From Agarilytica sp033852165 (GTDB lineage Bacteria; Pseudomonadota; Gammaproteobacteria; Pseudomonadales; Cellvibrionaceae), in assembly GCA_033852165.1 (NCBI GenBank), contig JAWSUZ010000008.1, positions 85,166 to 149,165 of the forward strand: a DNA stretch of 64,000 bases. Direction: 5' to 3'. Shown one piece after another: positions 1-8,822 of this stretch. The position numbers and the translations under genes were made by a program. Below the pieces are notes generated by a model. That model worked only from the letters and a program-made list of their open reading frames with translations. It ran no database searches and had not been told where the DNA came from. Positions within the stretch are counted from its first letter, which is position 1. Every line of letters starts with the position of its first letter.

Positions 1-446
1 TTAGCGGCCTCACTATGGGAAAGCCCTTCGCCAAAAACCAACAGCAAGGTTTCTTTAAATTCGGAACCTAGCAACTCCACCCACGCGAGAAGCTGGCTTA
101 AATACACCGCAATGTCCGTTTTGTCTTCGACATGTTTTGAAACCTCTTCAGAATCATCAAAACTTGGGCCATCCGAAATATGCCGCTGCTGTTGACGTTG
201 CCAATCTTTGGCACAGTTAATAACAAGCCGGTATAACCAGGTGGAAAATTTTGACTCGTGATTAAATTGTTTGAGGTTGCGTGCGATTTTAATGCAGGCT
301 TGTTGAGCGACATCTTCAGCGTCACAGGTATTGCCACACCATTTATGAGCAAATCGATAGATCGTCGAATAGCGCTCATCGAGCAGCTGCTCGAAGGCAC
401 GAGAATCGCCGCCTTGTGCGGCTCGAATCAACGCGGACTCATCCAT
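1..446 (-). CDS. ECF-type RNA polymerase sigma factor (C-terminus cut by window edge)
   Basis: I translated this by hand from the ATG at 444-446. About 148 codons stay open to the left edge with no stop. The start reads MDESALIRAAQGGDSRAFEQ, a typical ECF region 1.2/2.1. Region 2 contains DAEDVAQQACIKIAR near residues 45-60, and FSTWLYRLVINCAKDWQRQ near 70-88 matches the -10 recognition helix. The last visible residues, EGLSHSEAA, are the start of the region 4.2 helix-turn-helix, so only about 25-35 residues should be missing. It would direct core RNA polymerase to a small regulon. Any anti-sigma partner would lie to the left, outside the window. The family call is firm; the regulon is unknown. 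Confidence 0.85.
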   Translation of the reverse strand, partial: MDESALIRAAQGGDSRAFEQLLDERYSTIYRFAHKWCGNTCDAEDVAQQACIKIARNLKQFNHESKFSTWLYRLVINCAKDWQRQQQRHISDGPSFDDSEEVSKHVEDKTDIAVYLSQLLAWVELLGSEFKETLLLVFGEGLSHSEAA

Positions 447-572
447 ACATGAACATGCTCAACACTGTGTTGTTTACCGGTATAAATTAGTAATTTTGAT
501 ATAAGACGTAGATTGACAGCATTTCCTTTGTGGAAATTTTAATTATTTTTCAACCTTATTTTTTCTTTCAAA

Positions 573-593
573 GGGGGATTAAATCGCACCCCC
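573..593 (-). terminator. Weak candidate terminator after the S41 peptidase gene
   Basis: A G5/C5 inverted repeat (573-577 with 589-593, 11-nt loop) lies about 90 nt beyond the S41 peptidase stop. On the minus strand it is followed by a T/A-rich stretch without a clean U-run. The rest of the 447-681 gap shows no gene. Confidence 0.25.
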
Positions 594-681
594 ACAAAAA
601 AGAGCCGTAGCGAAGCAAGGTATGGCCATTTACCTGACCGCAATAAACATCTGTTTATCAATAAGTGCTACTGAAGCCCCG

Positions 682-2340
682 CTAGCGCTGAATTATAGCG
701 TTATTTAAACCCGGATACTCTCGAGGTAAACGTATTGCAGAGCCAGGGTCCTCATTGGATTTTTGAGATGTTTTAACCTGGGCTTTGGAGCTACTGGGTA
801 GAGCCGGACAACTACCATCTTCACGATACTGTATAGCCGCAGCCAATAGTGCTTCTTCAGGATCACCGAGTTGATGTTCAAAATCATCCTCAACCCAACA
901 ACCAGGCACGGATACTCCAGGTGCGCTTGGGTTATTCGAGGGCGAAAAACCATTGGGATATTCACCAAAGTTTTTATCGTTAACGCCAGCAAATTGGACC
1001 GTAAAATAAGTTGTTCCGCAGTTGTCTTGCGGAAAAAACCCATAGGGCTTTCCACAAGTTGTATCACCGATTAAGACGACGTCTACATCAATCCCAATTA
1101 AACCATTGATAATCGCTTCGCTGGCAGAACAGGTTCCGCTTGTCGTCAAAATATAGACCGTCGATACGTTTAATGTCGGTAGGTTAATCCCCGCATTGAG
1201 ATCGTCAGAAAAGCCTAAACTCTCAGTATGAAAAGGAATAGGACTACCTGACGATTGCTTATTGTTAAAAGCCAAACGGTAGAAGGTGTCGCCATTAGAT
1301 TGGCTACCCGCAATCATATATCCCACTTGGCCAGCAATATCGAGAAGACCTCCTCCGTTGTAGCGCAAGTCCAAAATGAGATCGCTCACGCCATCTCCCT
1401 CCAGGGAAGTAAACGCATCGTAAAGATCACGTTCCGCCGGACGAATATGCGAATTAAAGTGGATATACCCTACACCACCAGATGCCGTATCGATTGTTGT
1501 CACAGCTTTAACGGGGACAGATTCAATATTGGCTGACGTTAACGTTAACTCCACCGCAGTATTGGAACCAACAGGCAAGAAATCGAAGGTATGGTCTTCG
1601 TCCAATGCTGGAGGATATAAACCATTATTGAGGGTGTCGACGTCTCCACCAGAGATAAGGTCCTCACCATCAATCGTAATGATCTCCATACCTCTTTCAA
1701 CCCCAGCAACGGCTGCTGGCGAGCCAGGCACAACGTCACGCACGATTAAGAGCCTGGGGACATTGACGGATGCAAATACCAAATTCATCCCGTAACCAAA
1801 GGTCTCGCCACTCACGGTTCGAGTCAGGTAATTTGCGGTATTTTCTGAAAAGTGGAAATTATCCTTCAGTCGGTTTGAAGGCGTCCTTTCCATTGTTTTA
1901 AGTTCATCGAAATATTCAGCGGTGGTAAACAAGTTTGGATCTTGGTCCTCCACTTCGTCGTACCAAAAATAGAGATCGTTGGTCCAGGAGCGTAGGTAAA
2001 AATTTTCATGCGCAACGGATCCCAACTCGTCGGGGAAAGGTCTATTCTCATCAAAAGGATTGGGGCCCGTACGAGGCTCTGCGCACATTGCCTGGTAGGC
2101 GGCCTTATCGAAAAAAACACCAGACTGCCAAGTCAGCAACTGATCGCTACCGGGAACTATGGTGCCGGCATCACCACTTAACAGCCCCTCATCTCCACTG
2201 CCACCACAGCCTGCGACAGTACACACAAACACTACAAAAACCGATATACGCGTAAAAGCTTTAGGTATATTCAAAAAAGCTGTCAATTCACGATTCCTTT
2301 TCATGAGTGACCATCTTTTATTACCCTTTATAACCGCCAT
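682..2340 (-). CDS. S41 family (C-terminal processing-type) peptidase, putative lipoprotein
   Basis: A 552-residue protein. A hydrophobic N-terminal stretch ends in the lipobox VAGC at about residue 45, so it is probably an outer-membrane lipoprotein facing the periplasm or the surface. A PDZ domain spans about 185-270 (GSPAAVAGVERGMEIITIDG). The S41 catalytic domain follows, with LILDLRYNGGG, the serine box TCSASEA and, 25 or so residues later, the lysine box TTCGKPYGF, giving the Ser/Lys dyad of CtpA/Prc enzymes. Six or more cysteines in the catalytic part suggest disulfides, which fits an extracytoplasmic site. Met13 is an alternative start and would give a shorter signal peptide. The substrate is unknown. 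Confidence 0.85.
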   Translation of the reverse strand: MAVIKGNKRWSLMKRNRELTAFLNIPKAFTRISVFVVFVCTVAGCGGSGDEGLLSGDAGTIVPGSDQLLTWQSGVFFDKAAYQAMCAEPRTGPNPFDENRPFPDELGSVAHENFYLRSWTNDLYFWYDEVEDQDPNLFTTAEYFDELKTMERTPSNRLKDNFHFSENTANYLTRTVSGETFGYGMNLVFASVNVPRLLIVRDVVPGSPAAVAGVERGMEIITIDGEDLISGGDVDTLNNGLYPPALDEDHTFDFLPVGSNTAVELTLTSANIESVPVKAVTTIDTASGGVGYIHFNSHIRPAERDLYDAFTSLEGDGVSDLILDLRYNGGGLLDIAGQVGYMIAGSQSNGDTFYRLAFNNKQSSGSPIPFHTESLGFSDDLNAGINLPTLNVSTVYILTTSGTCSASEAIINGLIGIDVDVVLIGDTTCGKPYGFFPQDNCGTTYFTVQFAGVNDKNFGEYPNGFSPSNNPSAPGVSVPGCWVEDDFEHQLGDPEEALLAAAIQYREDGSCPALPSSSKAQVKTSQKSNEDPGSAIRLPREYPGLNNAIIQR

Positions 2341-2486
2341 GAACCATCACCACGCTAAATTAAAGCTAAATCACTCGATAAGCTCACTCCCAGTACGCAC
2401 TACGAGTAACCCGCTCTGACACCGGATGATGGTTATTATTCTCATGACAAATGACCAGCCAGTCTTTCCAGTATAGACCCACCTTT

Positions 2487-2969
2487 CTACTGCGGCTTCA
2501 ATATATCCTGCCACCAATTCAGCGGAGTTTCACCATCCGCAGGGTCATAGACATTGCCATATACCCAAGCGCTCTCGGTTTCTTCGCCAACATGATCGTT
2601 TAGAATTTTCTCGATCGCCTCAAAACCGCAGCTCACATGAATACTGAAAACCAGCAAACGGTCATTTTCATGGTCTAAGGCGCCACCCAACTTTTCAAAC
2701 AAGGGTCTAACATCTTCACAGAGCTGCTCCATATCTTCACGAGCAAAAATGCGAATGCACAAATTTCCAGAGCGCTTAATTAGCTCAAATGATTTTTCTT
2801 TTTCCTTTAGCGATATTTGATCGCCCTTTGCCAAACCTTTAATAAAGGCCGGTGAGCGCAATAAAACAAAACTCCCATCATCCGCCTTAACAACCTGTAA
2901 TTGTTCCGCCACAGGGCTGCCATCAGCCCGTGTACCCGCAAACATTTCTATAACACTCACACCACTCAT
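2487..2969 (-). CDS. Conserved hypothetical protein (possibly DUF4265-like)
   Basis: A 160-residue soluble protein with no signal peptide or membrane segment. The N-terminal half (VAEQLQVVKADDGSFVLLRSPAFIKGLAKGD) resembles the layout of DUF4265 proteins, where a short beta domain ends in a GLAxGD turn. The C-terminal half is alpha/beta and ends in the acidic, Trp-rich tail GETPLNWWQDILKP. It stands alone, 140 nt from the divergent M48 peptidase gene at 3109. I cannot assign a function, and the DUF4265 comparison is from memory. Confidence 0.6.
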   Translation of the reverse strand: MSGVSVIEMFAGTRADGSPVAEQLQVVKADDGSFVLLRSPAFIKGLAKGDQISLKEKEKSFELIKRSGNLCIRIFAREDMEQLCEDVRPLFEKLGGALDHENDRLLVFSIHVSCGFEAIEKILNDHVGEETESAWVYGNVYDPADGETPLNWWQDILKPQ

Positions 2970-3108
2970 TAATACACTACCTATCGTTTTACGCTTCCGT
3001 TACCATTGCCCGCCTTAGCGGTTCTGTCAATGCAGCTCTATCAATGTTTATCCATGACCATCCGATAAACATCAACCGTAGACCCCACTTATTAGCTAGG
3101 AAACTCTC

Positions 3109-4395
3109 ATGCGCTTTATTGTTTTGTTAACCGCAACACTGACCCTATTGGGACTCTCAAGTTGCGCGGTGAACCCTGTCACAGGCAAGACAGAATTGTC
3201 AATAATTTCCACCTCTAGCGAGATCGCTATTGGGCGTGAAAACTACATACCATACCAGCAACAACAGGGCGGCCAATATACAGTTGATCCAGCCCTCGGC
3301 CAATACGTCAACAAAATAGGGCAGAACTTAGCACAACTCAGCGATAGTCCTAATCTACCCTATGAGTTTGTTGTGCTGAACAACAGCATTCCCAATGCTT
3401 GGGCCTTGCCAGGCGGAAAAATTGCTATAAACCGCGGCCTATTGATCGAACTTGAAGATGAAGCCCAGCTCGCGGCCGTGCTTAGTCACGAGATTGTCCA
3501 CGTAGCCGGTAAGCACGGCGTACAAAAAATGCAGCAGGCTCAGTTATTAGGCTTAGGCGTATTAGCCGCAACCCTACTTACACAGGATAAAGATTACAGC
3601 GACGCTGCAACTGTAGGAGCCAATATCGGGGCGGGCCTGTGGTCTGCCAGATATGGTCGCGATCAAGAGCTGCAATCTGACGCCTTTGGCATGATATATA
3701 TGGCTAGAGCAGGTTACGAACCTCAAGCAGCAATTGAACTACAGGAAACTTTTGTTCGATTATCCCAACAACAAGGCCAGAATCATTGGTTACAAGGCTT
3801 ATTTGCCAGCCACCCGCCATCACAGGAAAGAGTTGATAAAAACCGCCAAACAGCGGCCAACCTGGAAATCACCGGCAAGCGAAATCAAAATGCATTCAAA
3901 CAAGCAATTAATCAGTTAGTTAAAGATCAAGAAGCCTACGATAAACACACGAACGCAATTGCCAAGGCTAAGAAGCAACAATACGACTCCGCACTCCAAC
4001 TGCTAAACGAGGCCATAGGTATTCAACCTAAAGAAGCGATGTTTCACCTTGCTCAGGGACAAATTCTTTTCCAGCTAAAACGCGATTCACGCGCAGCCAA
4101 AGCTTTTATCACGGCCAAAAAGCTCAACCCGAACTATTTCATGGGGTATTTGGGCCTAGGCTTGATCGAAAAAAAGCAAAAACGTTATGCGCAAGCTAAA
4201 CAAGACTTGCTCATAAGTCAGTCCTTACTTCCAACGCAAATGGCCAGTTACCACTTAGGTGAAATCGAGCGTGCAAAAGGGAATAAGGACGAAGCAATAC
4301 GATATTTTTCAGCTGTTGCTCAACAAGGCGGCGAACTAGGCAAGAAAGCTCAAGGGCATTTGACAACATTGAGACCGGCCCAAGCGAGTCGCTAG
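3109..4395 (+). CDS. M48 family metallopeptidase with TPR repeats (BepA-like lipoprotein)
   Basis: A 428-residue protein. The N-terminus is a lipoprotein signal, LLGLSSC, with Cys at about residue 19. The M48 domain carries HEIVH at 127-131 as zinc ligands and catalytic Glu, and ELQSD at 187-191, where Glu187 would be the third zinc ligand. The last 150 residues hold alpha-helical TPR-like repeats (LAQGQILFQLKRDSRAAKAFITA, YLGLGLIEKKQKRYAQA, YHLGEIERAKGNKDEAI). This is the architecture of BepA/YfgC, periplasmic proteases and chaperones that take part in outer-membrane protein and LPS-assembly quality control. The family normally has a cleaved Sec signal; a lipobox here points to membrane anchoring. 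It is a single gene on the plus strand. Confidence 0.88.
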   Translation: MRFIVLLTATLTLLGLSSCAVNPVTGKTELSIISTSSEIAIGRENYIPYQQQQGGQYTVDPALGQYVNKIGQNLAQLSDSPNLPYEFVVLNNSIPNAWALPGGKIAINRGLLIELEDEAQLAAVLSHEIVHVAGKHGVQKMQQAQLLGLGVLAATLLTQDKDYSDAATVGANIGAGLWSARYGRDQELQSDAFGMIYMARAGYEPQAAIELQETFVRLSQQQGQNHWLQGLFASHPPSQERVDKNRQTAANLEITGKRNQNAFKQAINQLVKDQEAYDKHTNAIAKAKKQQYDSALQLLNEAIGIQPKEAMFHLAQGQILFQLKRDSRAAKAFITAKKLNPNYFMGYLGLGLIEKKQKRYAQAKQDLLISQSLLPTQMASYHLGEIERAKGNKDEAIRYFSAVAQQGGELGKKAQGHLTTLRPAQASR

Positions 4396-4427
4396 GCCAG
4401 GTGCAAGAAGTTCGCTTGAGGTATTAG

Positions 4428-4652
4428 CTAGCAGGCGAAGTTGCCCTCTTTACGGCGACGCTCGCATTCTTTACGGATATTCTCACAAGCAGTAACCTTG
4501 CCCGGAGAGGTAGGGTTACGCTGAACGCATTCATCCCGCTTTGCCACCAACTCTTGGTTTGGCATACCTTTCATCACCCCACCATCACAAGCACTAAGCC
4601 CAAACAACATTAGCGTTACAACGAGAATGAGTTTGAGAGGGCGAATTTTCAT
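4428..4652 (-). CDS. Small cysteine-containing lipoprotein
   Basis: A 74-residue protein. Residues 1-21 are a signal with lipobox LSAC (Cys22). The mature part is about 52 residues, very basic/acidic, with four further cysteines (DECVQRN, TACENIRKECERRR, and a C-terminal FAC) that could form two disulfides. It converges on the M48 peptidase gene with a 32-nt gap. Similar small lipoproteins are often annotated as EexN-like or hypothetical. The function is unknown. Confidence 0.65.
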   Translation of the reverse strand: MKIRPLKLILVVTLMLFGLSACDGGVMKGMPNQELVAKRDECVQRNPTSPGKVTACENIRKECERRRKEGNFAC

Positions 4653-4810
4653 GGTGTGGCTCCAAGGGATGGGATGTTTATTTTTAGTGTAGCTTATACG
4701 CTTAAGTCCTGAAGAAAATATTTTACCGTCAGATTGGATCTAACCGTCAATTCTTGCCCTAGACCACAATTAATGAAGGCATAGTTAGGCGCAGATCCAA
4801 TATAGCAGGC

Positions 4811-4832
4811 AAAAAAAAGGGGCTTGCGCCCC
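4811..4832 (-). terminator. Rho-independent terminator of the porin gene
   Basis: Read on the minus strand it is GGGGC-GCAA-GCCCC followed by eight T residues. It begins 25 nt after the porin stop codon, which is a textbook intrinsic terminator. Confidence 0.85.
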
Positions 4833-4856
4833 AGAATGCATCCATGAAAAGATGTA

Positions 4857-5825
4857 TTAAAACTTTAGCTCTACACCCACACCAAGATAGCTGTCTTCCC
4901 TGCCATCGTCTGGAGAGCCTTCAAAAGCCCCCCGTAAGATATGATCTGACTCATTTCTGGTGTAGTAAGAAAATACTTTAAGCTGCTCAGCCAGCGTGTA
5001 ATCGACGCCAAAGCTTAAGCTTTGCCCATCGTCTTCGTTAATATCGGAAAGGCCGAACTGAGCCTTTAACGCAAGCTTGTCGATCGTGTATTGAAATGAA
5101 ACAAATACCGCTTCAGTGTCTTCACCTGAAGCGTTATCAACTGACTCTAAAAGTCCACCGACCTGAAAATCCGAAAAATTATATTGCGCAACGAAGCGAA
5201 GGACATCAACGTCTTCGCCCTCAACATCTTGATCTAATGCCGCAGCCAAATAGAGACCGTTCTGATCGTAGGCGATCGAAGCTGAAACGCCATCTTCAAC
5301 GCCATCCTCTTCACTGGAAATCAATGCTGCGGTGGCGACAAAGCTACCGAACTCAGGCGATTGATAACTGATGATATTATCTGCACGGTTATCATGTTCA
5401 GTAATCATATGCTTGATATCGCCTTCTAGGTCGTTGAACAGATCGACCTTGTTCTGCGCTACTTTTAACGGAGTATCAAACTTACCCACTTTTACCGTGC
5501 CTAAGCGGCCTTTTAGGCCGACGAAGATATCTCTTTGGGAAAAAGTTTCACCGTTTTTATCATCTCCGTCATCAAACTGGACTTCAAATTCAGCCTGGTA
5601 GATGGCCTCTATACCACCTTCTATTTTTAAGCTGCCTTTAACGCCGATGCGCGAAGCATTACTCTTAACTTCAGTCGTGCTCTCGTCGACGTTACCGCCA
5701 CCGTCGAAATAATCTTCGTCAACGATTTGATAGGATACGTTCGCTTTTCCATAAAACATTGGCTCTGCAAATACAGAGAGTGACAAACCGGCACAAATGA
5801 GTGCTATTAGTAATTGCTTCTTCAT
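4857..5825 (-). CDS. Gram-negative general porin (OmpC/Porin_4 type)
   Basis: A 322-residue outer-membrane beta-barrel. It has a cleavable signal peptide (ALICAGLSLSVFA, cleavage near residue 20), alternating hydrophobic strands such as RIGVKGSLKIEGGIEAIYQAEF, the porin hallmark RDIFVGLKGRLGTVKVGKFDTP near residue 100, and a C-terminal strand ending in Phe (LGVGVELKF) as BamA needs. The loops are strongly acidic (DEDYFDGGG, EEDGVEDG, VEGEDVDV), typical of marine porins. It would allow passive diffusion of small solutes. It is a single-gene unit with its own terminator. Confidence 0.85.
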   Translation of the reverse strand: MKKQLLIALICAGLSLSVFAEPMFYGKANVSYQIVDEDYFDGGGNVDESTTEVKSNASRIGVKGSLKIEGGIEAIYQAEFEVQFDDGDDKNGETFSQRDIFVGLKGRLGTVKVGKFDTPLKVAQNKVDLFNDLEGDIKHMITEHDNRADNIISYQSPEFGSFVATAALISSEEDGVEDGVSASIAYDQNGLYLAAALDQDVEGEDVDVLRFVAQYNFSDFQVGGLLESVDNASGEDTEAVFVSFQYTIDKLALKAQFGLSDINEDDGQSLSFGVDYTLAEQLKVFSYYTRNESDHILRGAFEGSPDDGREDSYLGVGVELKF

Positions 5826-6286
5826 TTAATCCCCCAAAATTATGCGTATAACGATATAAACGTTATTAGTGAGTGCTTCGCTTCTGTAAGCCTGTGCTAG
5901 GTAAAACGGCGGTCTAAAAATAGCGTGTTGAATTTCAACGGGCGCACGGTAAACAGTTGCTCATGAGTATGCAAGCCTGAAAAACAATTAAATTCAAACT
6001 CACCTTTCAATACCGACAATATCGATATATTGAGGCCGATAACGTACAACAAAAACAAAAACTGCCCCAAAACCAAACTACTCTTGTCTTGTCTTGTCAT
6101 TTCGTGAAGGTTCACGATAGCCCTTGGCAGGATACAAAAAGTAAAAAACAAGTAATCACCCATTCATTGAATTTGACGACAGTCTTTCCCCTCCTCATTG
6201 GCGCAAACCCCATATAGCGCTTGCACGGGAACGCTTGCCCTCTATACTTCACTCCTTATTTAAACCTATGCGCCAATTTAGCGATA
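5826..6286. other. Gap between porin and TRAP genes
   Basis: This 461-nt stretch lies between divergent genes and should hold both promoters. I see no convincing small gene: an 88-codon open frame at 5897-6163 on the minus strand has unusual composition and no Shine-Dalgarno sequence. Confidence 0.4.
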
Positions 6287-6838
6287 ATGCCGATGATGAC
6301 GTTTTTTCATACCCTCAATAAAGCCCAACGTGCATTCAACGAGATATTGGGAAAAGTACTGTCCTGGAGCCTTGCTCTCATGGCTCTGATCGTCGTAGGC
6401 ATTGTGCTAGCACGAGCCATATTTAACACCGGCTCTATCGCTGTACAGGAGTCGGTCAATTATTTACACGCTGCGGTATTCTTGCTTTTACTCACCTACG
6501 CCGCACAACACAATACTCACGTGCGTGTGGATGTGTTTTATCGAAATTTTTCAGACAACACAAAATCGTGGGTAAATGCCATTGGAGCCATTCTTTTCTT
6601 GCTCCCATTTTCAATTTTCTTGACCGCCATTAGCTGGCAGTTCGTAATTGACTCATGGTCAATACTGGAAGGCTCTTCTAATTCAGGTGGGCTTCCCACC
6701 GTATTTATTCTCAAAACATTCATTCCGATATCTGGAATTCTTCTCGGCATTTACGGTTTTTCGCAAGCTCTAAATGAACTGGTAAAACTGACGCTTAAGG
6801 ACGACTGCTCCAGCGACGAAAAAACACTTAATTTGTGA
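6287..6838 (+). CDS. TRAP transporter small permease (DctQ-type)
   Basis: About 183 residues from the ATG at 6287; ATGs at 6293 and 6296 are equally possible. A TTG at 6221 would add a non-hydrophobic leader and is less likely. There are four predicted membrane helices (VLSWSLALMALIVVGIVLARA, AAVFLLLLTYAAQ, AIGAILFLLPFSIFLTAISW, IPISGILLGIYGFSQAL). The sequence between helices 2 and 3, HVRVDVFY, is the DctQ signature. It forms the inner-membrane complex with DctM encoded 18 nt downstream, importing an organic acid with a sodium gradient. The likely binding protein is encoded 3 kb away at 10979, in a separate unit. Confidence 0.85.
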   Translation: MPMMTFFHTLNKAQRAFNEILGKVLSWSLALMALIVVGIVLARAIFNTGSIAVQESVNYLHAAVFLLLLTYAAQHNTHVRVDVFYRNFSDNTKSWVNAIGAILFLLPFSIFLTAISWQFVIDSWSILEGSSNSGGLPTVFILKTFIPISGILLGIYGFSQALNELVKLTLKDDCSSDEKTLNL

Positions 6839-6856
6839 TTCTATAAAATTCAGGAA

Positions 6857-8224
6857 ATGCTTGTGATCGACCTCCTCCCCCTCATCATGTTTGTCGCCGT
6901 TTGCGCCGCCCTTATGGTCGGATACCCCGTCGCCTTTACCTTAGCTGGCGTCGCGCTTATATTTGCGGGCTTTGGCATTTTTGCCGGGAGCTTCAACGCA
7001 GATTTTTTGCTCAATTACCCCGAACGTATATTCGGAACGATGAACAATACCACCTTGCTCGCGGTACCTTTGTTCGTATTTATGGGGGTCATTTTACAAC
7101 GCTCAAAAATAGCCGAAGAGCTATTAGAAAACATGAGCCGCCTCTGTGGGCCTCTTCCTGGAGGTTTAGGAATATCCGTCATATTAGTCGGAGCATTGAT
7201 GGCCGCCAGCACAGGCATTGTCGGCGCAACAGTGGTCACCATGGGACTCATGTCCCTTCCTACAATGCTTAAGCAAGGTTATTCCACCTCGCTGTCATGC
7301 GGCACTATTTGCGCAACGGGAACGTTGGGACAAATCATTCCCCCATCAATAGCCCTGGTTTTACTGGGTGATATTATTTCCAACGCTCATCAAGAAGCAC
7401 AACTATCACTAAACATTTTTAACGCATCACCAGTAACAGTCGGCGATCTTTTTCTTGGGGCTATCGTGCCCGGCTTAATACTTGTTATTGCTTACATTGT
7501 TTATGTCGCCGCGGTCGCCATTTTAAATCCCAGCGCGGCCCCCCACGTAAAGGCCGAAAGCCATACCAGTATTGTTGCACTTCTCAAAAGCATCGCTCCC
7601 CCTCTAATTCTTATGATCCTTGTACTCGGGTCGATTCTGACTGGACAAGCAACGCCGACAGAAGCTGCCGGAGTAGGCGCTGTAACGGCCTTTATCCTAG
7701 CGCTTCTCAAACGCCAAATGGATATTGAAAAGCTACAAGATATTATGCAAACCACCGCAAGAATAACGGTAATGGTTTTTGCTATCTTAATCGGTGCGTC
7801 GTTATTTTCGCTGGTGTTTAACGGGCTTGGCGGCAATCTTCAAATTGAACGCTTTTTTGAAAATTTACCAGGTGGCACAGTCACCGCTCTTTTTGTCGTG
7901 ATGTTGGTGATTTTCTTACTGGGCTTTATTCTGGACTTTATTGAAATTACCTTTGTTGTCGTACCCTTGGTCGCTCCTGCACTGCTTAAACTAGGGGTCG
8001 ATCCGGTCTGGCTTGGCATTATGATTGCGATCAATCTACAAACCTCATTTTTGACCCCTCCTTTTGGCTTCGCGCTTTTCTACCTAAGAGGAATTGCACC
8101 CGATTCCGTTTCAACTGTCGCCATATATCGTGGTGTCGCACCCTTTATTATGATCCAATTGGCTCTACTTGCTGCACTGGCACAATGGCCCTTTTTGATC
8201 ACTTGGCTGCCCAGTGTTTTTTAA
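6857..8224 (+). CDS. TRAP transporter large permease (DctM-type)
   Basis: A 455-residue inner-membrane protein with about 12 hydrophobic helices. It has DctM landmarks: MLVIDLLPLIMFVAVCAALMVGYPVAF at the start, GGLGISVILVGALMAASTGIVGATVVTMGLMSLP, the TGTLGQIIPPSIALVLLGD loop, and LGFILDFIEITFVVVPLVAPAL. This subunit forms the ion-coupled translocation path. Shine-Dalgarno AGGA at 6852-6855 is too close to the ATG at 6857 and better spaced for GTG at 6863, so the true start may be two codons later. It is co-transcribed with the small permease. The last helices and C-terminus look complete. Confidence 0.9.
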   Translation: MLVIDLLPLIMFVAVCAALMVGYPVAFTLAGVALIFAGFGIFAGSFNADFLLNYPERIFGTMNNTTLLAVPLFVFMGVILQRSKIAEELLENMSRLCGPLPGGLGISVILVGALMAASTGIVGATVVTMGLMSLPTMLKQGYSTSLSCGTICATGTLGQIIPPSIALVLLGDIISNAHQEAQLSLNIFNASPVTVGDLFLGAIVPGLILVIAYIVYVAAVAILNPSAAPHVKAESHTSIVALLKSIAPPLILMILVLGSILTGQATPTEAAGVGAVTAFILALLKRQMDIEKLQDIMQTTARITVMVFAILIGASLFSLVFNGLGGNLQIERFFENLPGGTVTALFVVMLVIFLLGFILDFIEITFVVVPLVAPALLKLGVDPVWLGIMIAINLQTSFLTPPFGFALFYLRGIAPDSVSTVAIYRGVAPFIMIQLALLAALAQWPFLITWLPSVF

Positions 8225-8343
8225 AGAAACGTGGCTCTCAGCAATAAATTTCCGTCTTTGTGGCAATACGGAAAATAGCCCCCATTAGACAATACAATTA
8301 CTTGGAGGCTAAAGCCTCAATAAAAATAACTAGAGAGCACACC

Positions 8344-8739
8344 ATGTCAGACATCGATGAAGTACCAACCCCTTGTGGCACTTTAGTATTGCAAACACTG
8401 ACAATGCCAAAAGATACCAACCCTAACGGCGATATATTTGGCGGATGGTTATTGGCTCAAATGGATCTGGCTGGCGCCATTGTCGCGCGCGAAATGGCTT
8501 CCGGAAGGGTCACAACCGTAGCAGTTGGAGAGATGGTATTTTTACGCCCTATTCCCGTCGGTGCAACGGTAAGCTGTTACTGCGAAGTGCTTGAGTCGGG
8601 ACGCTCTTCGGTTAAGACACGCGTAGAAGTATGGGTAAAAGAATGCGACAAAGACGCGCAGGAAAAGGTCACTGATGGGGACTTTGTCTTCGTCGCTATC
8701 GATACGAATGGTAGAACCCGAGCAATCATACCGAAGTAA
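8344..8739 (+). CDS. yciA: Acyl-CoA thioesterase, hotdog fold (YciA-like)
   Basis: 132 residues from ATG 8344 (MSDIDEVPTPCGTLVLQTL), the usual start for this family. A longer reading from GTG 8260 adds a non-conserved leader. The hotdog motif NPNGDIFGGWLLAQMDLAGAIVARE carries the catalytic Asp of the YciA/BACH group, and MVFLRPIPVGATVSCYCEV follows. The enzyme hydrolyses acyl-CoA to free acid and CoA in the cytoplasm. It lies 119 nt after the TRAP permease and may share its transcript, ending at the bidirectional hairpin at 8751-8811. Confidence 0.85.
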   Translation: MSDIDEVPTPCGTLVLQTLTMPKDTNPNGDIFGGWLLAQMDLAGAIVAREMASGRVTTVAVGEMVFLRPIPVGATVSCYCEVLESGRSSVKTRVEVWVKECDKDAQEKVTDGDFVFVAIDTNGRTRAIIPK

Positions 8740-8750
8740 GAAAAAAGATC

Positions 8751-8811
8751 AAAAAAAGGGGAGCTACCGAAGCGCTTTAAATCAAAAGCACTTCGGTAGC
8801 TCCCCTTTTTT
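8751..8811. terminator. Bidirectional terminator between yciA and the phosphate transporter
   Basis: A long inverted repeat pairs AAAAAGGGGAGCTACCGAAG (8754-8773) with its complement ending near 8810. The outer stem is about 20 bp with two mismatches inside, flanked by A and T runs, so a U-tract is made on both strands. It serves the plus-strand yciA and the minus-strand transporter gene, whose stop is 12 nt away. Confidence 0.9.
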
Positions 8812-8822
8812 ACTTTCTAAAC

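Noticed and set aside
601..680. Fourth copy of the palindromic element
   Set aside because: Some short matches (GTAGCGA, CTGTTTAT) occur in the right order, but similarity is too low and no paired arms were found.
5897..6163. 88-codon minus-strand gene between porin and TRAP genes
   Set aside because: No ribosome site, odd amino-acid composition, and it lies where both divergent promoters must be.
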